Source: Embleya hyalina (lineage in GTDB: Bacteria > Actinomycetota > Actinomycetes > Streptomycetales > Streptomycetaceae). Taken from it: a DNA stretch of 64,000 nucleotides. The DNA lies in assembly GCF_003967355.1 (NCBI RefSeq), contig NZ_BIFH01000018.1, positions 1 through 64,000 of the forward strand, written 5' to 3'. The position numbers and the translations under genes were made by a program. Numbering within the stretch: position 1 is the first letter of the stretch; each line of letters starts with the position of its first letter. A model generated the notes under the pieces. That model saw only the letters and a program-made list of their open reading frames with translations, did not search any database and had not been told where the DNA came from. Shown here piece by piece: positions 7,967-16,852 of this stretch.

Positions 7967-8875
7967 ATGTCGCGGTCGTGGTGGCGGGGCATGCGGGGGG
8001 CGACCTTCGTTCACCGTCGTTTCGATCGGGAGTATGCCGTGGTGGTTGCGCCGTTGGATCATTCCGCGTCCGGTTACAGCCTCGAGCAGGCCTATTGGAT
8101 GGCGCAGGCCGCCGCGCTCGCGTACAAGGAACCGGATGTCGTCGAACAGCAGGCCCGGGATTGGGGGTTCGACGACGTGCGGCACCTGAAGTCGACGCAC
8201 GCGATGCCGTTTCCGATCGAGGACACGCAGGCGTACGTCGCCGTGTCCGACCGGATGATCCTGGTGGCGTTCCGGGGTACCGAGCCGGCGCAGATCCGGG
8301 ACTGGCTCACCGACGGCACCACCCCGCCCTCGCCGGGGCCGGGCGGGAAGGGCTTCGTGCACTACGGATTCGACCGGGCGTTGTCCTCGGTGTATCCGCA
8401 ACTGCGCGACACGCTCGCGGAGTCGGACGACGACGGTCGCACGGTGTGGTTCACCGGGCACAGCCTCGGCGGCGCGCTCGCGATGCTTGCCGGGGCGCGG
8501 CTGTACTTCGAGGACCCGCGTCGCCTCCCGGACGGCGTGTACACGTTCGGCCAGCCGCGCACCTGCGAGCGACTGCTGGCCGCGGCGCACCGGACCGCGT
8601 TCAAGGATCGGCATCACCGGTTCGTCAATCATCACGACATCGTTCCGGAGCTGCCGCCGGAGCCGGCGTTCACGCACGTCGACCGCCTCCTGTGGTTCGA
8701 CGCCGACGGGCGCCTGAAGGAGAGGGCCGCCGGTCTCGGCGGCCTCGCCGGTCGGGCCACGTCGACGGTCGGGGACCCGTTCGGATCGGCGACCGACGGT
8801 GTCAAGGACCACTCCGTCGCCCGCTACATCGCGGCGATCGAGAAGAACCTGACGCCGGCGAACAGCACGGCGTAG
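7967..8875 (+). CDS. Class 3 lipase (alpha/beta hydrolase)
   Basis: A 302-residue Lipase_3 family protein. The nucleophile elbow GHSLGGA places the catalytic Ser at about 166. A DIVPELPP segment near 226 carries the candidate Asp and DHSVARYI near 280 the candidate His. VAFRGTEPAQIRDWLTD is the typical oxyanion-loop region. There is no clear signal peptide, so it is likely cytoplasmic. Family enzymes hydrolyse acylglycerols or other esters. The start is uncertain: ATG 7967 follows GGCGGGGACG, but an in-frame ATG at 7991 is also possible. A long-loop hairpin (8939-8987) follows it. Confidence 0.85.
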   Translation: MSRSWWRGMRGATFVHRRFDREYAVVVAPLDHSASGYSLEQAYWMAQAAALAYKEPDVVEQQARDWGFDDVRHLKSTHAMPFPIEDTQAYVAVSDRMILVAFRGTEPAQIRDWLTDGTTPPSPGPGGKGFVHYGFDRALSSVYPQLRDTLAESDDDGRTVWFTGHSLGGALAMLAGARLYFEDPRRLPDGVYTFGQPRTCERLLAAAHRTAFKDRHHRFVNHHDIVPELPPEPAFTHVDRLLWFDADGRLKERAAGLGGLAGRATSTVGDPFGSATDGVKDHSVARYIAAIEKNLTPANSTA

Positions 8876-8938
8876 GCGGCGCATCCCGCGCCCGGGCACC
8901 GCGGCCCGCCCACTCGGCCGGGGTGTCCGGCATGGATT

Positions 8939-8987
8939 CGGCCGCCGAGGGCGCCCGTCGGCGACGGCACGACGGTCTCGGCGGCCG
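8939..8987. terminator. Possible terminator hairpin after lipase gene
   Basis: Arms CGGCCGCCGAG (8939-8949) and CTCGGCGGCCG (8977-8987) pair over 11 bp around a 27-nt loop that can itself fold. It lies in the 289-bp gene-free gap before the next gene. Confidence 0.35.
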
Positions 8988-9164
8988 GTGGGACGCTCAC
9001 CCGGGGGCGGCGATCGGTCGAGCGATCCCAGGGCATGTTGCCGGGCGCTCGGGGGCTCGGGCGGCGGGATCGGGTGTGGGCGTCGGACGGGCCCGCTGAC
9101 AGACTGGTCGGCGGGGCGGGGGTTCGCGCCCGACGTCGGTGGGGACCGAAGGGGGCGAAGGATC

Positions 9165-11228
9165 GTGCTCAGCAGGGCCGTCTCGACACTGTGGCGGCAT
9201 GCCGATCCGGCCGTGGTGACCAGGCTGGTCGCGCGTTGCGACCCGGCCGAACGCGGCCGGGTGCTGGCCGAGTTGGCGGATGTGCCCGGCGTGCTCGAAT
9301 ACGCGCTGGCACACGGCGACCGGACCGATCATCTCGCGCTCGCCCGATACGATCGGCAGCGGCGATCCGTTCTGGATGCCCTGGTCGCGCTCGACGACCC
9401 CGAGGTCGATCGGCACGTCTTCCTCAATCCGCGCGCCGATACCCGCATCCGGCGTCGGATCCTGGGCCGCGACCGCCCGCCGCACCCCGAATTGCGCGAG
9501 ATGTTGTCGACGACGCGGGCCCGGCCGTACATCCTGGCCCTGGTGTACGCGCGCGAGGCCCGGTTGATTCGGCACGCGCTGGCCGTACTGGGCCGGCAGC
9601 CGAACCGGGCCGTCGTCGAGCGGGCCCGGCTCCGGGCGCTCGTCGGGCTGTGGCGGGCCGAGGGACCGGAAGCGGTGCTCGCCGCACTGTCCGTGGAGCG
9701 CTACCGCACCCGGGTGGTCGCCCCGCTCGTGCGCGCGGCGCTGGACGCGCCCGAGGGGCTGATGTTGCTGGAGGTCGGGGCGTGTGCCGACGCGGACACC
9801 GACGAACTGATCGGGATGTTGCGGTCCGCCGGCCTGCGCCGCGCCGAGGCGCGGCACGTGCTCTCGCTCGCGGCCACGCCGCCGGACTGGGACGCGCTGC
9901 TGCGGGCACACCGGCGGACCCCGTTCGCCCCGATCGTGGCGGCGGCGCTCGCCGGCACCGAGGGTTGCCCGCCGGAAGCGGTCGTCGAGTTCGACGCCCT
10001 CCTCGACCACGCCAATCGCCCGCTCGAACGCGCCCTGCTGGAACAGGTGTTGACGCCCGAGCGCTTCCTGCACGCGGGCCGGCCCGCGTGGGACGTGCTG
10101 CGCTCGGTCGACGATTTCTGTCCCCGCTCGGCGCAGGCCGCCGCGTTCGGCCCGCTCGTGACGGGGCTGCGGGCGCTGCTGCCGGACGACGTTGAGGGGT
10201 GGCTGCGGCTGGCCCGGGTGGGGCCGTCGTATCCGGGCACGGTGCACGAACTGCTGCGCCACGTCCGGGAGTCGGGTGGAGCGCACGGGGACGACGGGAC
10301 CGGGAGGGCTTCGGTGGCCGGCGCCGACCCGGCCGCGCGGCCCCGGCCGCCGGTCGGGCCGTCCGAGCTGCTCCGGGGCGCCCCCAGCCCGCTGTCGCTG
10401 CTGCTGTCCCGGGTCGATCCGGACCTGGTGGCCGAGGTGGTCGCCGGACTCGAACCGGCCGACCTGCTCGCGTTCGGCGCCGGCCGGCACACCCTGGCCC
10501 CACCGGTCGCGCTCGCGCTCACCCGCCGCGGGCTCGGGGAGTTCCCGTACCGGCTCGCCCGGCGGATCACCGCACGCGGCGACGCGCTCCAAGCCCTGGC
10601 GGCGGTCGACGACGAACTCCCTTCGCACGTGCGCAAGTCGCTCGCGGACGCCGACGAGGGCATCTGGTACTTCGATCCCCACCGCGGCCGAACCCACTAC
10701 CGGATCGAGGGCCGTGCCTCGGTGGCGGACCTGGCGACGTGGCCGGCCCCGGAAGCGCTGCGCGCACTGCCTTCTCGGGTGCCGGCGGCGCTGTGGGCCC
10801 GGCTGGCCGAGGGCCCGGTGCCCGCGCCCACCCGTGATCCGGCGGTCGTCGTCGCCGCGTACCACCCGGACTGCCCCGAGGCGCTGATCCCGACGCTGAT
10901 CCGCCGTCAACCGGGCTTCTTCTCCCACGGGTCGATTCGATCGCCCGCGGTCGCGCGCGCCCTGATCGCCGACCCCCCGGTACGCGACCTGCCCATCTGG
11001 GAACTCGGCGACCTGCTGTACGACGGGCTGCTCACCCCCGGCGAGATCCTGACCGGAGCCCGCCCGGCCGCACCCGCCCTGGCCGTCTGCCACGCGTACG
11101 CCCGCGACCTGATCCGTGGGCATCTGCGCGACGACGACGACGCCTGGACGGTGGCCGCCAACCTGCTTCGCGACTTCACCGGGACACCGGCGGAACTCCT
11201 GACCACGGCGGTGGCGATGACGTCGTGA
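9165..11228 (+). CDS. Large helical protein of unknown family (687 aa)
   Basis: I do not recognise this protein. It is 687 residues, soluble, Leu/Ala/Arg-rich and apparently almost all helical. Repeating helix pairs (for example VLAELADVPGVLEYALAHGD, ALVALDDPEVDRHVFLNPRA, VLAALSVERYRTRVVAPLVR) suggest a HEAT/ARM-like solenoid. A low-complexity acidic/Pro linker near residues 365-395 separates two halves. There is no signal peptide, membrane segment or nucleotide-binding motif. GTG 9165 is preceded by GAAGG; a longer frame to 8988 is arginine/glycine-rich and unlikely to be translated. It is monocistronic and ends at a strong shared terminator. It could be a scaffold or adaptor; no function can be assigned. 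Confidence 0.85.
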   Translation: MLSRAVSTLWRHADPAVVTRLVARCDPAERGRVLAELADVPGVLEYALAHGDRTDHLALARYDRQRRSVLDALVALDDPEVDRHVFLNPRADTRIRRRILGRDRPPHPELREMLSTTRARPYILALVYAREARLIRHALAVLGRQPNRAVVERARLRALVGLWRAEGPEAVLAALSVERYRTRVVAPLVRAALDAPEGLMLLEVGACADADTDELIGMLRSAGLRRAEARHVLSLAATPPDWDALLRAHRRTPFAPIVAAALAGTEGCPPEAVVEFDALLDHANRPLERALLEQVLTPERFLHAGRPAWDVLRSVDDFCPRSAQAAAFGPLVTGLRALLPDDVEGWLRLARVGPSYPGTVHELLRHVRESGGAHGDDGTGRASVAGADPAARPRPPVGPSELLRGAPSPLSLLLSRVDPDLVAEVVAGLEPADLLAFGAGRHTLAPPVALALTRRGLGEFPYRLARRITARGDALQALAAVDDELPSHVRKSLADADEGIWYFDPHRGRTHYRIEGRASVADLATWPAPEALRALPSRVPAALWARLAEGPVPAPTRDPAVVVAAYHPDCPEALIPTLIRRQPGFFSHGSIRSPAVARALIADPPVRDLPIWELGDLLYDGLLTPGEILTGARPAAPALAVCHAYARDLIRGHLRDDDDAWTVAANLLRDFTGTPAELLTTAVAMTS

Positions 11229-11252
11229 CGGGGTGACGCACGCGCGTGGCGG

Positions 11253-11299
11253 GCCGGTCGCCCGGGAGCCGCGACTGTGGCGACTCCCGGGCGACCGGC
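11253..11299. terminator. Bidirectional terminator, 16-bp stem
   Basis: Perfect 16-nt arms (11253-11268 and 11284-11299; GCCGGTCGCCCGGGAG and its complement) around a 15-nt loop, located between two convergent genes. Confidence 0.75.
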
Positions 11300-11305
11300 G
11301 GGCGT

Positions 11306-12238
11306 TCAGGAGGTGCCGCGGGAGGCCGTCTGTCGGATGGAGATGGCGACCAGGACGAGGACGCCGCCGAGGATCCGGCGGCCGTCGAGGTGTTCGCCGT
11401 GCAGCAGCACGGCGAGGACGGTGGCGGTGAGCGGTTCCAGGAGCACGGCGATCGTACCGGCGCCCGGGCCGGCCCGGTGGAGTCCGGCGAAGTAGCCGGT
11501 GTAGGCGGCGGCGGTCGGGAACAGGCCGAGGAAGAGCAGGACGCCGAGGGTGTCGGGGCGGACCTGGAAGGTCATCCCGGATACCAGGCCGGCGGGCAGG
11601 AGCAGGGCCGCCCCGGCGAGGAAGCCCAGGCCGGTGGAGGCGATCCGGTCCAGCCCGGCGGGTTGCTCGCGGCGGTCCAACGACAGGACGGCGAAGCCCG
11701 CCGCGGCGAGCAGGGCCAGTGCGGCGCCCGCGACCCGATGGCCTCCCGCGGTGGGTGAGCCGAGCAGGAGGACCAGGCCGCTCGCGGCGGCGACGAGGGT
11801 GCCGACGGCACGGCGCGAGGGCCGGCGCCGGTCGAGCAGCGCGGATCCCACGGTCACCATGACGGTGACGCCGACCATCGTGGTCAGCGTGGCCAGACCG
11901 ACGGAAGTGGTCGCCACCGCACCGAAGTACGCGGCCTGGAAGACCGCGAGCAACAGACCGGCGGTCACGATCCGGGACAGTGCGGCCCGTCCGCGCGGAA
12001 GGGCCCCGAGACGGCCGCCGGCCGCGGCGTAGGCGGTGATCAGGATGCCGCCGAGCAGCAGGCGGTACGCGGCGACGGCCAGTGGGCCCAGCCCCGCGCG
12101 GGAGGCGAGGAGGGAGCCGGCGAGGCCGCCGGTACCCCAGAGCAGGCCGGCGAGGATCAGCAGGCCGGTGCCGCCGCGCGGGTTGCGGGCGGCGGGCGAG
12201 GAGGATGCCGAAAGGAACGACGATGGACGTGCGGACAT
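11306..12238 (-). CDS. EamA-family drug/metabolite transporter
   Basis: A 310-residue inner-membrane exporter with ten predicted hydrophobic helices in two EamA repeats (about residues 25-150 and 165-300). The repeat starts show GLLWGTGG and the conserved C-terminal half motif EPLTATVLAVLLHGEHL. Substrates of this superfamily are amino acids, drugs or metabolites; none can be assigned. ATG 12238 has a GGAGC ribosome-binding site 7 nt upstream. It is transcribed alone, downstream of a repeat-rich 529-bp gap. Confidence 0.88.
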   Translation of the reverse strand: MSARPSSFLSASSSPAARNPRGGTGLLILAGLLWGTGGLAGSLLASRAGLGPLAVAAYRLLLGGILITAYAAAGGRLGALPRGRAALSRIVTAGLLLAVFQAAYFGAVATTSVGLATLTTMVGVTVMVTVGSALLDRRRPSRRAVGTLVAAASGLVLLLGSPTAGGHRVAGAALALLAAAGFAVLSLDRREQPAGLDRIASTGLGFLAGAALLLPAGLVSGMTFQVRPDTLGVLLFLGLFPTAAAYTGYFAGLHRAGPGAGTIAVLLEPLTATVLAVLLHGEHLDGRRILGGVLVLVAISIRQTASRGTS

Positions 12239-12767
12239 GGGGAAGCTCCGACTTCGACGTGGACGAGGACAACGTCGGAGCGGGGTGTCGGCGGTTCAAC
12301 GCGGATCACTGCACAACGGGCAGCACCGAATGGGGCCTCGGCGGCAACGGCCTGCCGGACCCGGAAGACGCCCCGCTCAGTGGCGGGGCGGCGGGGTGAT
12401 GACGCGATGGCGATGCACGAGGATCACCGTATCGTGCGGCCCCGCGACGGCGTTCGACGGGACGCGAAGTGCCGTGCGGGTGGTGCCGTCGTTCGCGAAG
12501 TGCCGTGCGAGGCGCGGTGATACGTGAAGTGGCGTGCGGAGAACGGTGCTACGGCAAGGGCCGTGCGGGCCTGGGCCGGATGCGAGGCGGTGTGCGGGTG
12601 GCGGGGTTCGCGCAGGGCTGGGTGAGGCTCGGTGCGGCGCGAAGTGCTCTGCGGCGCCTGGTGGTACGTGCGTGCGGGGTTGTGCGGGCCTTGGTGGGAT
12701 GCGAGACGCCGTGCGGGGCTCGGGTTCGCGGAATGGCTTGTCCGTCTTGCGGCGGTGTGGCCCGGTG
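12239..12767. repeat. Gene-free stretch with degenerate repeats
   Basis: No convincing gene. Three copies of a GCGAAGTGCCGTGCG-like unit begin at 12464, 12495 and 12524, about 30 bp apart. A roughly 55-bp unit beginning GTGCGGGCCT at 12563 recurs at 12682 with substitutions (period about 119 bp). It includes the promoter region of the EamA gene. Origin unknown. Confidence 0.55.
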
Positions 12768-13103
12768 TCAGTCTCGGCGGAGGATCGCGGCGGCCTCCTC
12801 GGGGGTCTCGATCACGATCGAGTGGTAGCTCTCGATGCGTGATACGACGCCCTCGCGCGGGCCCCGGCGCCAGGTGTCGCTCGCGTAGAACGCCTCCTCC
12901 TGCTCGCGGTGTTCGTCGAGCGAGGCGAACGCGCGGATCAGGTACGCCTCTTCGTGGCCCTCCTCGGCGACGAGCGAGGATCCGCAGTCGACGACGCGGA
13001 TGCCCGCCTTCTCCAGCATCGGCACCGCCTCCTCCCGCATGACGCGGACGAAGTCGTCGGTGGTGCCCGGCTTCAGGCGGTACGTACGGATCTCGAGAAT
13101 CAC
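12768..13103 (-). CDS. NIPSNAP-family protein
   Basis: A 111-residue dimeric alpha/beta-barrel (ferredoxin-like) protein. It opens with ILEIRTYRLKPGTTDDFVRV, a signature start of NIPSNAP domains, and keeps the AYLIRAFASLDEHREQEEAFY middle. Bacterial NIPSNAP proteins are small cytoplasmic proteins of uncertain, sometimes monooxygenase-related, function. GTG 13103 follows GGGAG at 9 nt; an upstream in-frame extension would add a Pro-rich tail without family support. The neighbouring LysR gene lies 141 bp away on the same strand; linkage is unclear. Confidence 0.85.
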   Translation of the reverse strand: MILEIRTYRLKPGTTDDFVRVMREEAVPMLEKAGIRVVDCGSSLVAEEGHEEAYLIRAFASLDEHREQEEAFYASDTWRRGPREGVVSRIESYHSIVIETPEEAAAILRRD

Positions 13104-13244
13104 GAGCGATCTCCCGGGTGGTCGGGTCGTTCTCGGCGGGTACGGAGGCACGTCGGGCGGCCGGCCTTCGGCACGCTACCGGCTGCCCCGGACACCGCGC
13201 CCGGGGATCGGCGGAGCGCGCCCCGGGTCGACCGGCCCGTCGAT

Positions 13245-14162
13245 TCACGCGTCGTCCCGGTCCGGGGTCGTTGTGTCGGGAGCGCCGGGCACACCGGGAA
13301 CACCGAGGATGCCGAGGAACGCGCTCGCCGCCGGGGTACGGGCGAAGCGGCTCCAGATGACGTATTCGACCCGCGCCGGCGCATCGGCGATCTCCAGCGT
13401 GACGACACCGGCGAAGCGCGGCGCGTAGGCGGCGGGCAACATCGCCACGCACAGGCCGCGGCCGACGAGGCGGGGGATGAAGTCGGTGGTGGTGATCTCG
13501 AAGGCGACGTCGCGGGTGAGCCCGGCCGCCGCGAAGGCCTGGTCGGACTGGATGCGCCCGGCGGTCCCGGCCGGGAGGTCCACGAAGACCTCGGCGGAGA
13601 GCCGGTGCAGGTCGACGGTCGACGCGGCGGCGAGCGGGTGGTCGGGGGCGACCATGGCGACGAGGTGGTCGCGGCCGAGTTCGTGGGCGGCCACGCCCTG
13701 GGGGTGGGCGGTGGTGGGCAGGCCGAGGAAGGCGACGTCGAGCGTCCCGTCCCGGACCCGGTCGATCAGGTCGTCGCTGGCGCCGACCCGCAGGCTGATC
13801 CGCACCTGCGGGTAGCGCCGGCGGAAGTCGCCGAGCGCGTCGGGGATGTCGGCGGCGGAGACGGTGGGGATCAGGCCGACGGCGAGGCGTCCGCGTACTT
13901 CGCCGACGGCGGCGGCGACCTCGGCCGCGGCCCGTTCGGCCGCGTCCAGGCACTGGCGTGCGGCGGGCAGGAACGCCTCGCCGGCGGGGGTGAGTCGCAC
14001 CCGCCGACTGGTCCGGGCGAACAGTCGCGCGCCCAGTTCGCGTTCGAGCCGGGCGATCTGGTGGCTGAGGGCGGACTGCACGACCAGGCAGCGCTCCGCG
14101 GCGCGGGTGAAGCTGTTGGTCTCGGCCACGGCGACGACATAGCGCATCTGTTGGAGCTCCAT
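13245..14162 (-). CDS. LysR-family transcriptional regulator
   Basis: A 305-residue LysR regulator. The winged helix-turn-helix lies at about residues 1-60 (MELQQMRYVVAVAETNSFTR, AERCLVVQSALSHQIARLER), and a substrate-binding-like effector domain spans about 88-290. It ends in a short Gly/Pro/Asp-rich tail. ATG 14162 is chosen because MELxQ is the canonical family start; 13 further upstream residues are open but unsupported. It diverges from an EamA exporter 80 bp away, the classic LysR/target arrangement, and dyads in the gap are candidate binding sites. Confidence 0.92.
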   Translation of the reverse strand: MELQQMRYVVAVAETNSFTRAAERCLVVQSALSHQIARLERELGARLFARTSRRVRLTPAGEAFLPAARQCLDAAERAAAEVAAAVGEVRGRLAVGLIPTVSAADIPDALGDFRRRYPQVRISLRVGASDDLIDRVRDGTLDVAFLGLPTTAHPQGVAAHELGRDHLVAMVAPDHPLAAASTVDLHRLSAEVFVDLPAGTAGRIQSDQAFAAAGLTRDVAFEITTTDFIPRLVGRGLCVAMLPAAYAPRFAGVVTLEIADAPARVEYVIWSRFARTPAASAFLGILGVPGVPGAPDTTTPDRDDA

Positions 14163-14176
14163 GGATCCATCTTGAA

Positions 14177-14223
14177 TCGAGATCGATGCGGTGACAAACA
14201 TGTCTTGGACTCATCGATCGATG
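14177..14223. promoter_or_regulatory. Candidate LysR operator between lysR and eamA
   Basis: The perfect dodecamer palindrome CATCGATCGATG (14212-14223) and a related ATCGAGATCGAT (14177-14188) sit in the 80-bp divergent gap. The spacing of about 35 bp resembles recognition/activation site pairs of LysR proteins. Confidence 0.45.
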
Positions 14224-14242
14224 TCGGGCCAGACTTCGAGCC

Positions 14243-15211
14243 ATGACAAGCCGAGCCGGCCGCGGGCCGTCCGGCGGCGCGGGCGGCGTCCGCCACGGGA
14301 GCCTGCCGCGCACCGCCCTGACCGCCCTGGCGCCCCTGGTCTGGGGCACGACCTACATCGTCACCACCGAACTGCTCCCGTCCGGCCACCCGCTCTTCGC
14401 GGGCCTGATGCGCGCGCTGCCCGCCGGTCTGATCGCGCTGGCGTTCACCCGGACGCTGCCGCGCGGCGCCTGGTGGGCCAAGGCCGCGGCGCTCGGCGTC
14501 CTGAACATCGGACTGTTCCTGCCGCTGCTGTTCATCGCGGCCGAACGCCTGCCCGGTGGCGTCGCCGCCACGCTGTCCGCGGCCCAGCCGCTGATCGTCG
14601 CCGTCCTGGCGGTCGGCGTGCTGCACGAACGCCTCTCCCCGCGGCGGCTGTTCTGGGGCGTGACGGGCGCCGTCGGCGTCGGCCTGGTGGTGATCGGGCC
14701 GAACGCGGCGCTCGACACCGTCGGCATCGTGGCGGGTCTGGGGAGCGCGGCCATGATGGCGTCCGGCCTGACGCTCACCAAACGCTGGGGGCGTCCGGAC
14801 GGGGTCGGCCCGCTGGCCTTCGCCGGGTGGCAGATGACCGCCGGGGGCCTGTTCCTGGTACCGGTCACCTTCCTGGCCGAGGGAGCGCCGCCGGCGATCG
14901 ACGCGAACGCCGCCGCCGGCTACCTCTGGCTGGGCGTGGTCGGCGGCCTGATCACCTACGTCCTGTGGTTCCAGGGCATCGGTCTGTTGCCCGTCACCTC
15001 CGTCGCGGTCCTCGGCCTGCTCTCCCCGCTGGTCGCCGCGACGCTGGGTGCCGTCGTCCTCGACCAGAGGCTGGGCCCGATCCAACTCGCCGGGTTCGCC
15101 CTCGCCCTGGCCGCCATCGTCGCGGGCCAACTCCCCGCCCCCACCCCGAAGCCCGCCGTCCCCGCTCCCGCCGCCCCGAGGAAACGAACGGTCGACTCGG
15201 CCGGCCGGTGA
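14243..15211 (+). CDS. EamA-family transporter
   Basis: A 322-residue ten-helix exporter with two EamA repeats. The first opens with LVWGTTYIVTTELLPSGHPL and contains the conserved SAAQPLIVAVLAVGVLHERL. The second half has PLVAATLGAVVLDQRLGPIQ. A Pro/Ala-rich cytoplasmic tail closes it. It diverges from a LysR gene that probably controls it. The substrate is unknown; relatives export amino acids, purines or drugs. A 12-bp-stem hairpin terminates the unit. Confidence 0.9.
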   Translation: MTSRAGRGPSGGAGGVRHGSLPRTALTALAPLVWGTTYIVTTELLPSGHPLFAGLMRALPAGLIALAFTRTLPRGAWWAKAAALGVLNIGLFLPLLFIAAERLPGGVAATLSAAQPLIVAVLAVGVLHERLSPRRLFWGVTGAVGVGLVVIGPNAALDTVGIVAGLGSAAMMASGLTLTKRWGRPDGVGPLAFAGWQMTAGGLFLVPVTFLAEGAPPAIDANAAAGYLWLGVVGGLITYVLWFQGIGLLPVTSVAVLGLLSPLVAATLGAVVLDQRLGPIQLAGFALALAAIVAGQLPAPTPKPAVPAPAAPRKRTVDSAGR

Positions 15212-15254
15212 CCGCCGATCGCGACCCGTCGACCCCGTCGACCCGGCGTGATCG

Positions 15255-15285
15255 GGCGGCCGTCGGTTCCCCGCCGACGGCCGCC
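15255..15285. terminator. Bidirectional terminator, 12-bp stem
   Basis: Arms GGCGGCCGTCGG (15255-15266) and its complement (15274-15285) with the 7-nt loop TTCCCCG, between convergent genes. Confidence 0.7.
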
Positions 15286-15325
15286 GGCCCGTGCCGGGCC
15301 GGGCGGCGCGCGGCGGCGTCCCGCG

Positions 15326-15796
15326 TCACTCCTCGTCGCTGTGGGCGTACAGCTTCAGCACCGGCACACCCACCTTGTGCCGGGCGCGGCTCGCCCAGTC
15401 CCGGTGGAAGAACTCCTCGACCAGGTGCGGGGCGGTCAGGACGATCACCTCGTCGGCGTGCGTCTGATCGACCACGGACCGGAGCAGATCCAGCGGATGG
15501 CCCTCGACGAGTTGTCCGACGGCCTCGCTTCCCGCGTCCCGCAGGCTGCGGAGCGAGTGCTCCAGGGCGAGGGCGGCGGGCCGGCGCGCATCCTCGCCCT
15601 CCGGCTCGTCGGATTCGTGGGCCGCCTGCTGGAGTTCGCCCAGGGCGACGTCGTCGATGGCGCGCAGCAGGCGGTCCTCGGCGCCGCGCGGCTGCAGCAG
15701 TACGACGAAGGACATCGTGTCGTCGTGGAGAGTGGTGACGAGGTCGACGTCCGCCGCGGACAGCGGCTGCTCGACCATCAGGACGCTCGTGAACAC
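15326..15796 (-). CDS. UspA-like Rossmann-fold protein, unknown function
   Basis: A 156-residue cytoplasmic protein found widely in Streptomyces; homologues have sometimes been called indole-3-glycerol phosphate synthase, but no such active site is visible. It begins MFTSVLMVEQPLSAADVD, alternates strands and helices, and ends DEVIVLTAPHLVEEFFHRDW, then KVGVPVLKLYAH, reminiscent of a UspA fold lacking the ATP loop. GTG 15796 is chosen over ATG 15778 because AAGGGG lies 6 nt upstream of the GTG and the ATG has no ribosome-binding site. No partner gene is adjacent. Confidence 0.8.
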   Translation of the reverse strand: MFTSVLMVEQPLSAADVDLVTTLHDDTMSFVVLLQPRGAEDRLLRAIDDVALGELQQAAHESDEPEGEDARRPAALALEHSLRSLRDAGSEAVGQLVEGHPLDLLRSVVDQTHADEVIVLTAPHLVEEFFHRDWASRARHKVGVPVLKLYAHSDEE

Positions 15797-16074
15797 CGTG
15801 GCCCCTTCCGTGGCGCGCCCCGAACGGGCGCGGACGGTGAGTAACGATAGCGACACGGATCGGTCGCGATGCCGGTTTCGCGCCGGGCGGCGCCGAGGTC
15901 GTCGATTGCCCGGTGGCCGGTGCGACGGGCCGGGACGCGGGGATCGCCGGCATACCCTGTTGTCCGTACGCGTCGGGCGGCCGAGTCGTGCGGCCGGGCG
16001 CGTTCGTGCGCGTCGGGGCCGGGAGTTCGGTCGGGGATCCGCGCGGTTGGCTCGGTACGGACGTCCGCCTCCCG

Positions 16075-16803
16075 ATGGGGGAACCATTGCTCGCGCCCAC
16101 CCTGGAGTCGACGCGGCGTGCCGTCCGCGCGTTGCGCGCCTGGATCGTGTCGGCGCCGGCCACGTACCTCTGGCTGTTGATCATTCACGTCACGACGCTC
16201 GACATGTATGTGCGACTGACCGCCGACGAGCGGATGGCCTTTCTGCGCCGGCAGAGCACGAATCTGCACAATCTCGACACCAGGCCGCTGCGGGTGATGG
16301 TGGCCAGCGCGGTGTGGGCCGAGGGCTGGCACGTGATCAGGTTCGTCGTGATACTCACCGCGCTGTGCGCGGTCGCCGAACGGTGGGTGGGGACCCGGCG
16401 CATGCTCACGGTCGCCGCGCTCGGGCATGTGGGCGCCACGTGCGTCAGCCAGGCGCTGGTCCTGGTCCGGATCCACGAGGGCACGCTGGCGGAGAGCGCG
16501 CGCCTGCAGGTGGATGTCGGGCCCAGCTACGGCTACATGGCGGTCGCCGGGCTGCTGTTCCACGGCCTCGCCGGCCGCGGGCGATGGGTCTACGCGGTGG
16601 GCCTGGCCCTGTACGTGGGCCTGCCGTTGCTCTCGCAGCGGGACGTCACCGCGACCGGGCATCTGTGCGCGGCGTTGATCGGGCTGTGCTGTCACCGCTT
16701 CGCGCGCGGGCGGCCGAGGTGGGATCCGGACGCGTGGTGGCGCGGCAGGCGTGGGTCACGCGCCGCCGGCAAGGCGGTCGGGGCGACGTCCGGCGGTTCG
16801 TAG
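16075..16803 (+). CDS. Rhomboid-like membrane protein
   Basis: A 242-residue integral membrane protein of the actinobacterial rhomboid-like family. Hydrophobic segments begin with APATYLWLLIIHVTT. The family signature STNLHNLDTRPLRVMVASA follows, then further helices including the GPSYGYMAVAGLLF segment, where a GxSx-like Ser is present, and ATGHLCAALIGL with a candidate His. True protease activity is unproven in this family. The start is uncertain: ATG 16075 lacks a good ribosome-binding site, and GTG starts up to 15913 are open but code for Gly/Val-rich sequence without membrane character. Confidence 0.75.
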   Translation: MGEPLLAPTLESTRRAVRALRAWIVSAPATYLWLLIIHVTTLDMYVRLTADERMAFLRRQSTNLHNLDTRPLRVMVASAVWAEGWHVIRFVVILTALCAVAERWVGTRRMLTVAALGHVGATCVSQALVLVRIHEGTLAESARLQVDVGPSYGYMAVAGLLFHGLAGRGRWVYAVGLALYVGLPLLSQRDVTATGHLCAALIGLCCHRFARGRPRWDPDAWWRGRRGSRAAGKAVGATSGGS

Positions 16804-16852
16804 GGCGCGGCGGGCGACGACGTGGCCCGAAGAGCGCGTGGCCCGGACCGGG

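Noticed and set aside
8997-12299. Very long minus-strand open frame (1100 codons)
   Set aside because: It runs antisense through the 687-residue protein gene and the EamA gene. It is Arg/Pro/Gly-rich, without domains or ribosome-binding site. Long antisense frames are a side effect of extreme third-position GC.
12082-12399. Possible 105-codon plus-strand gene over the EamA start
   Set aside because: No ribosome-binding site, overlaps the well-supported EamA gene antisense, composition unlike coding sequence in this genome.
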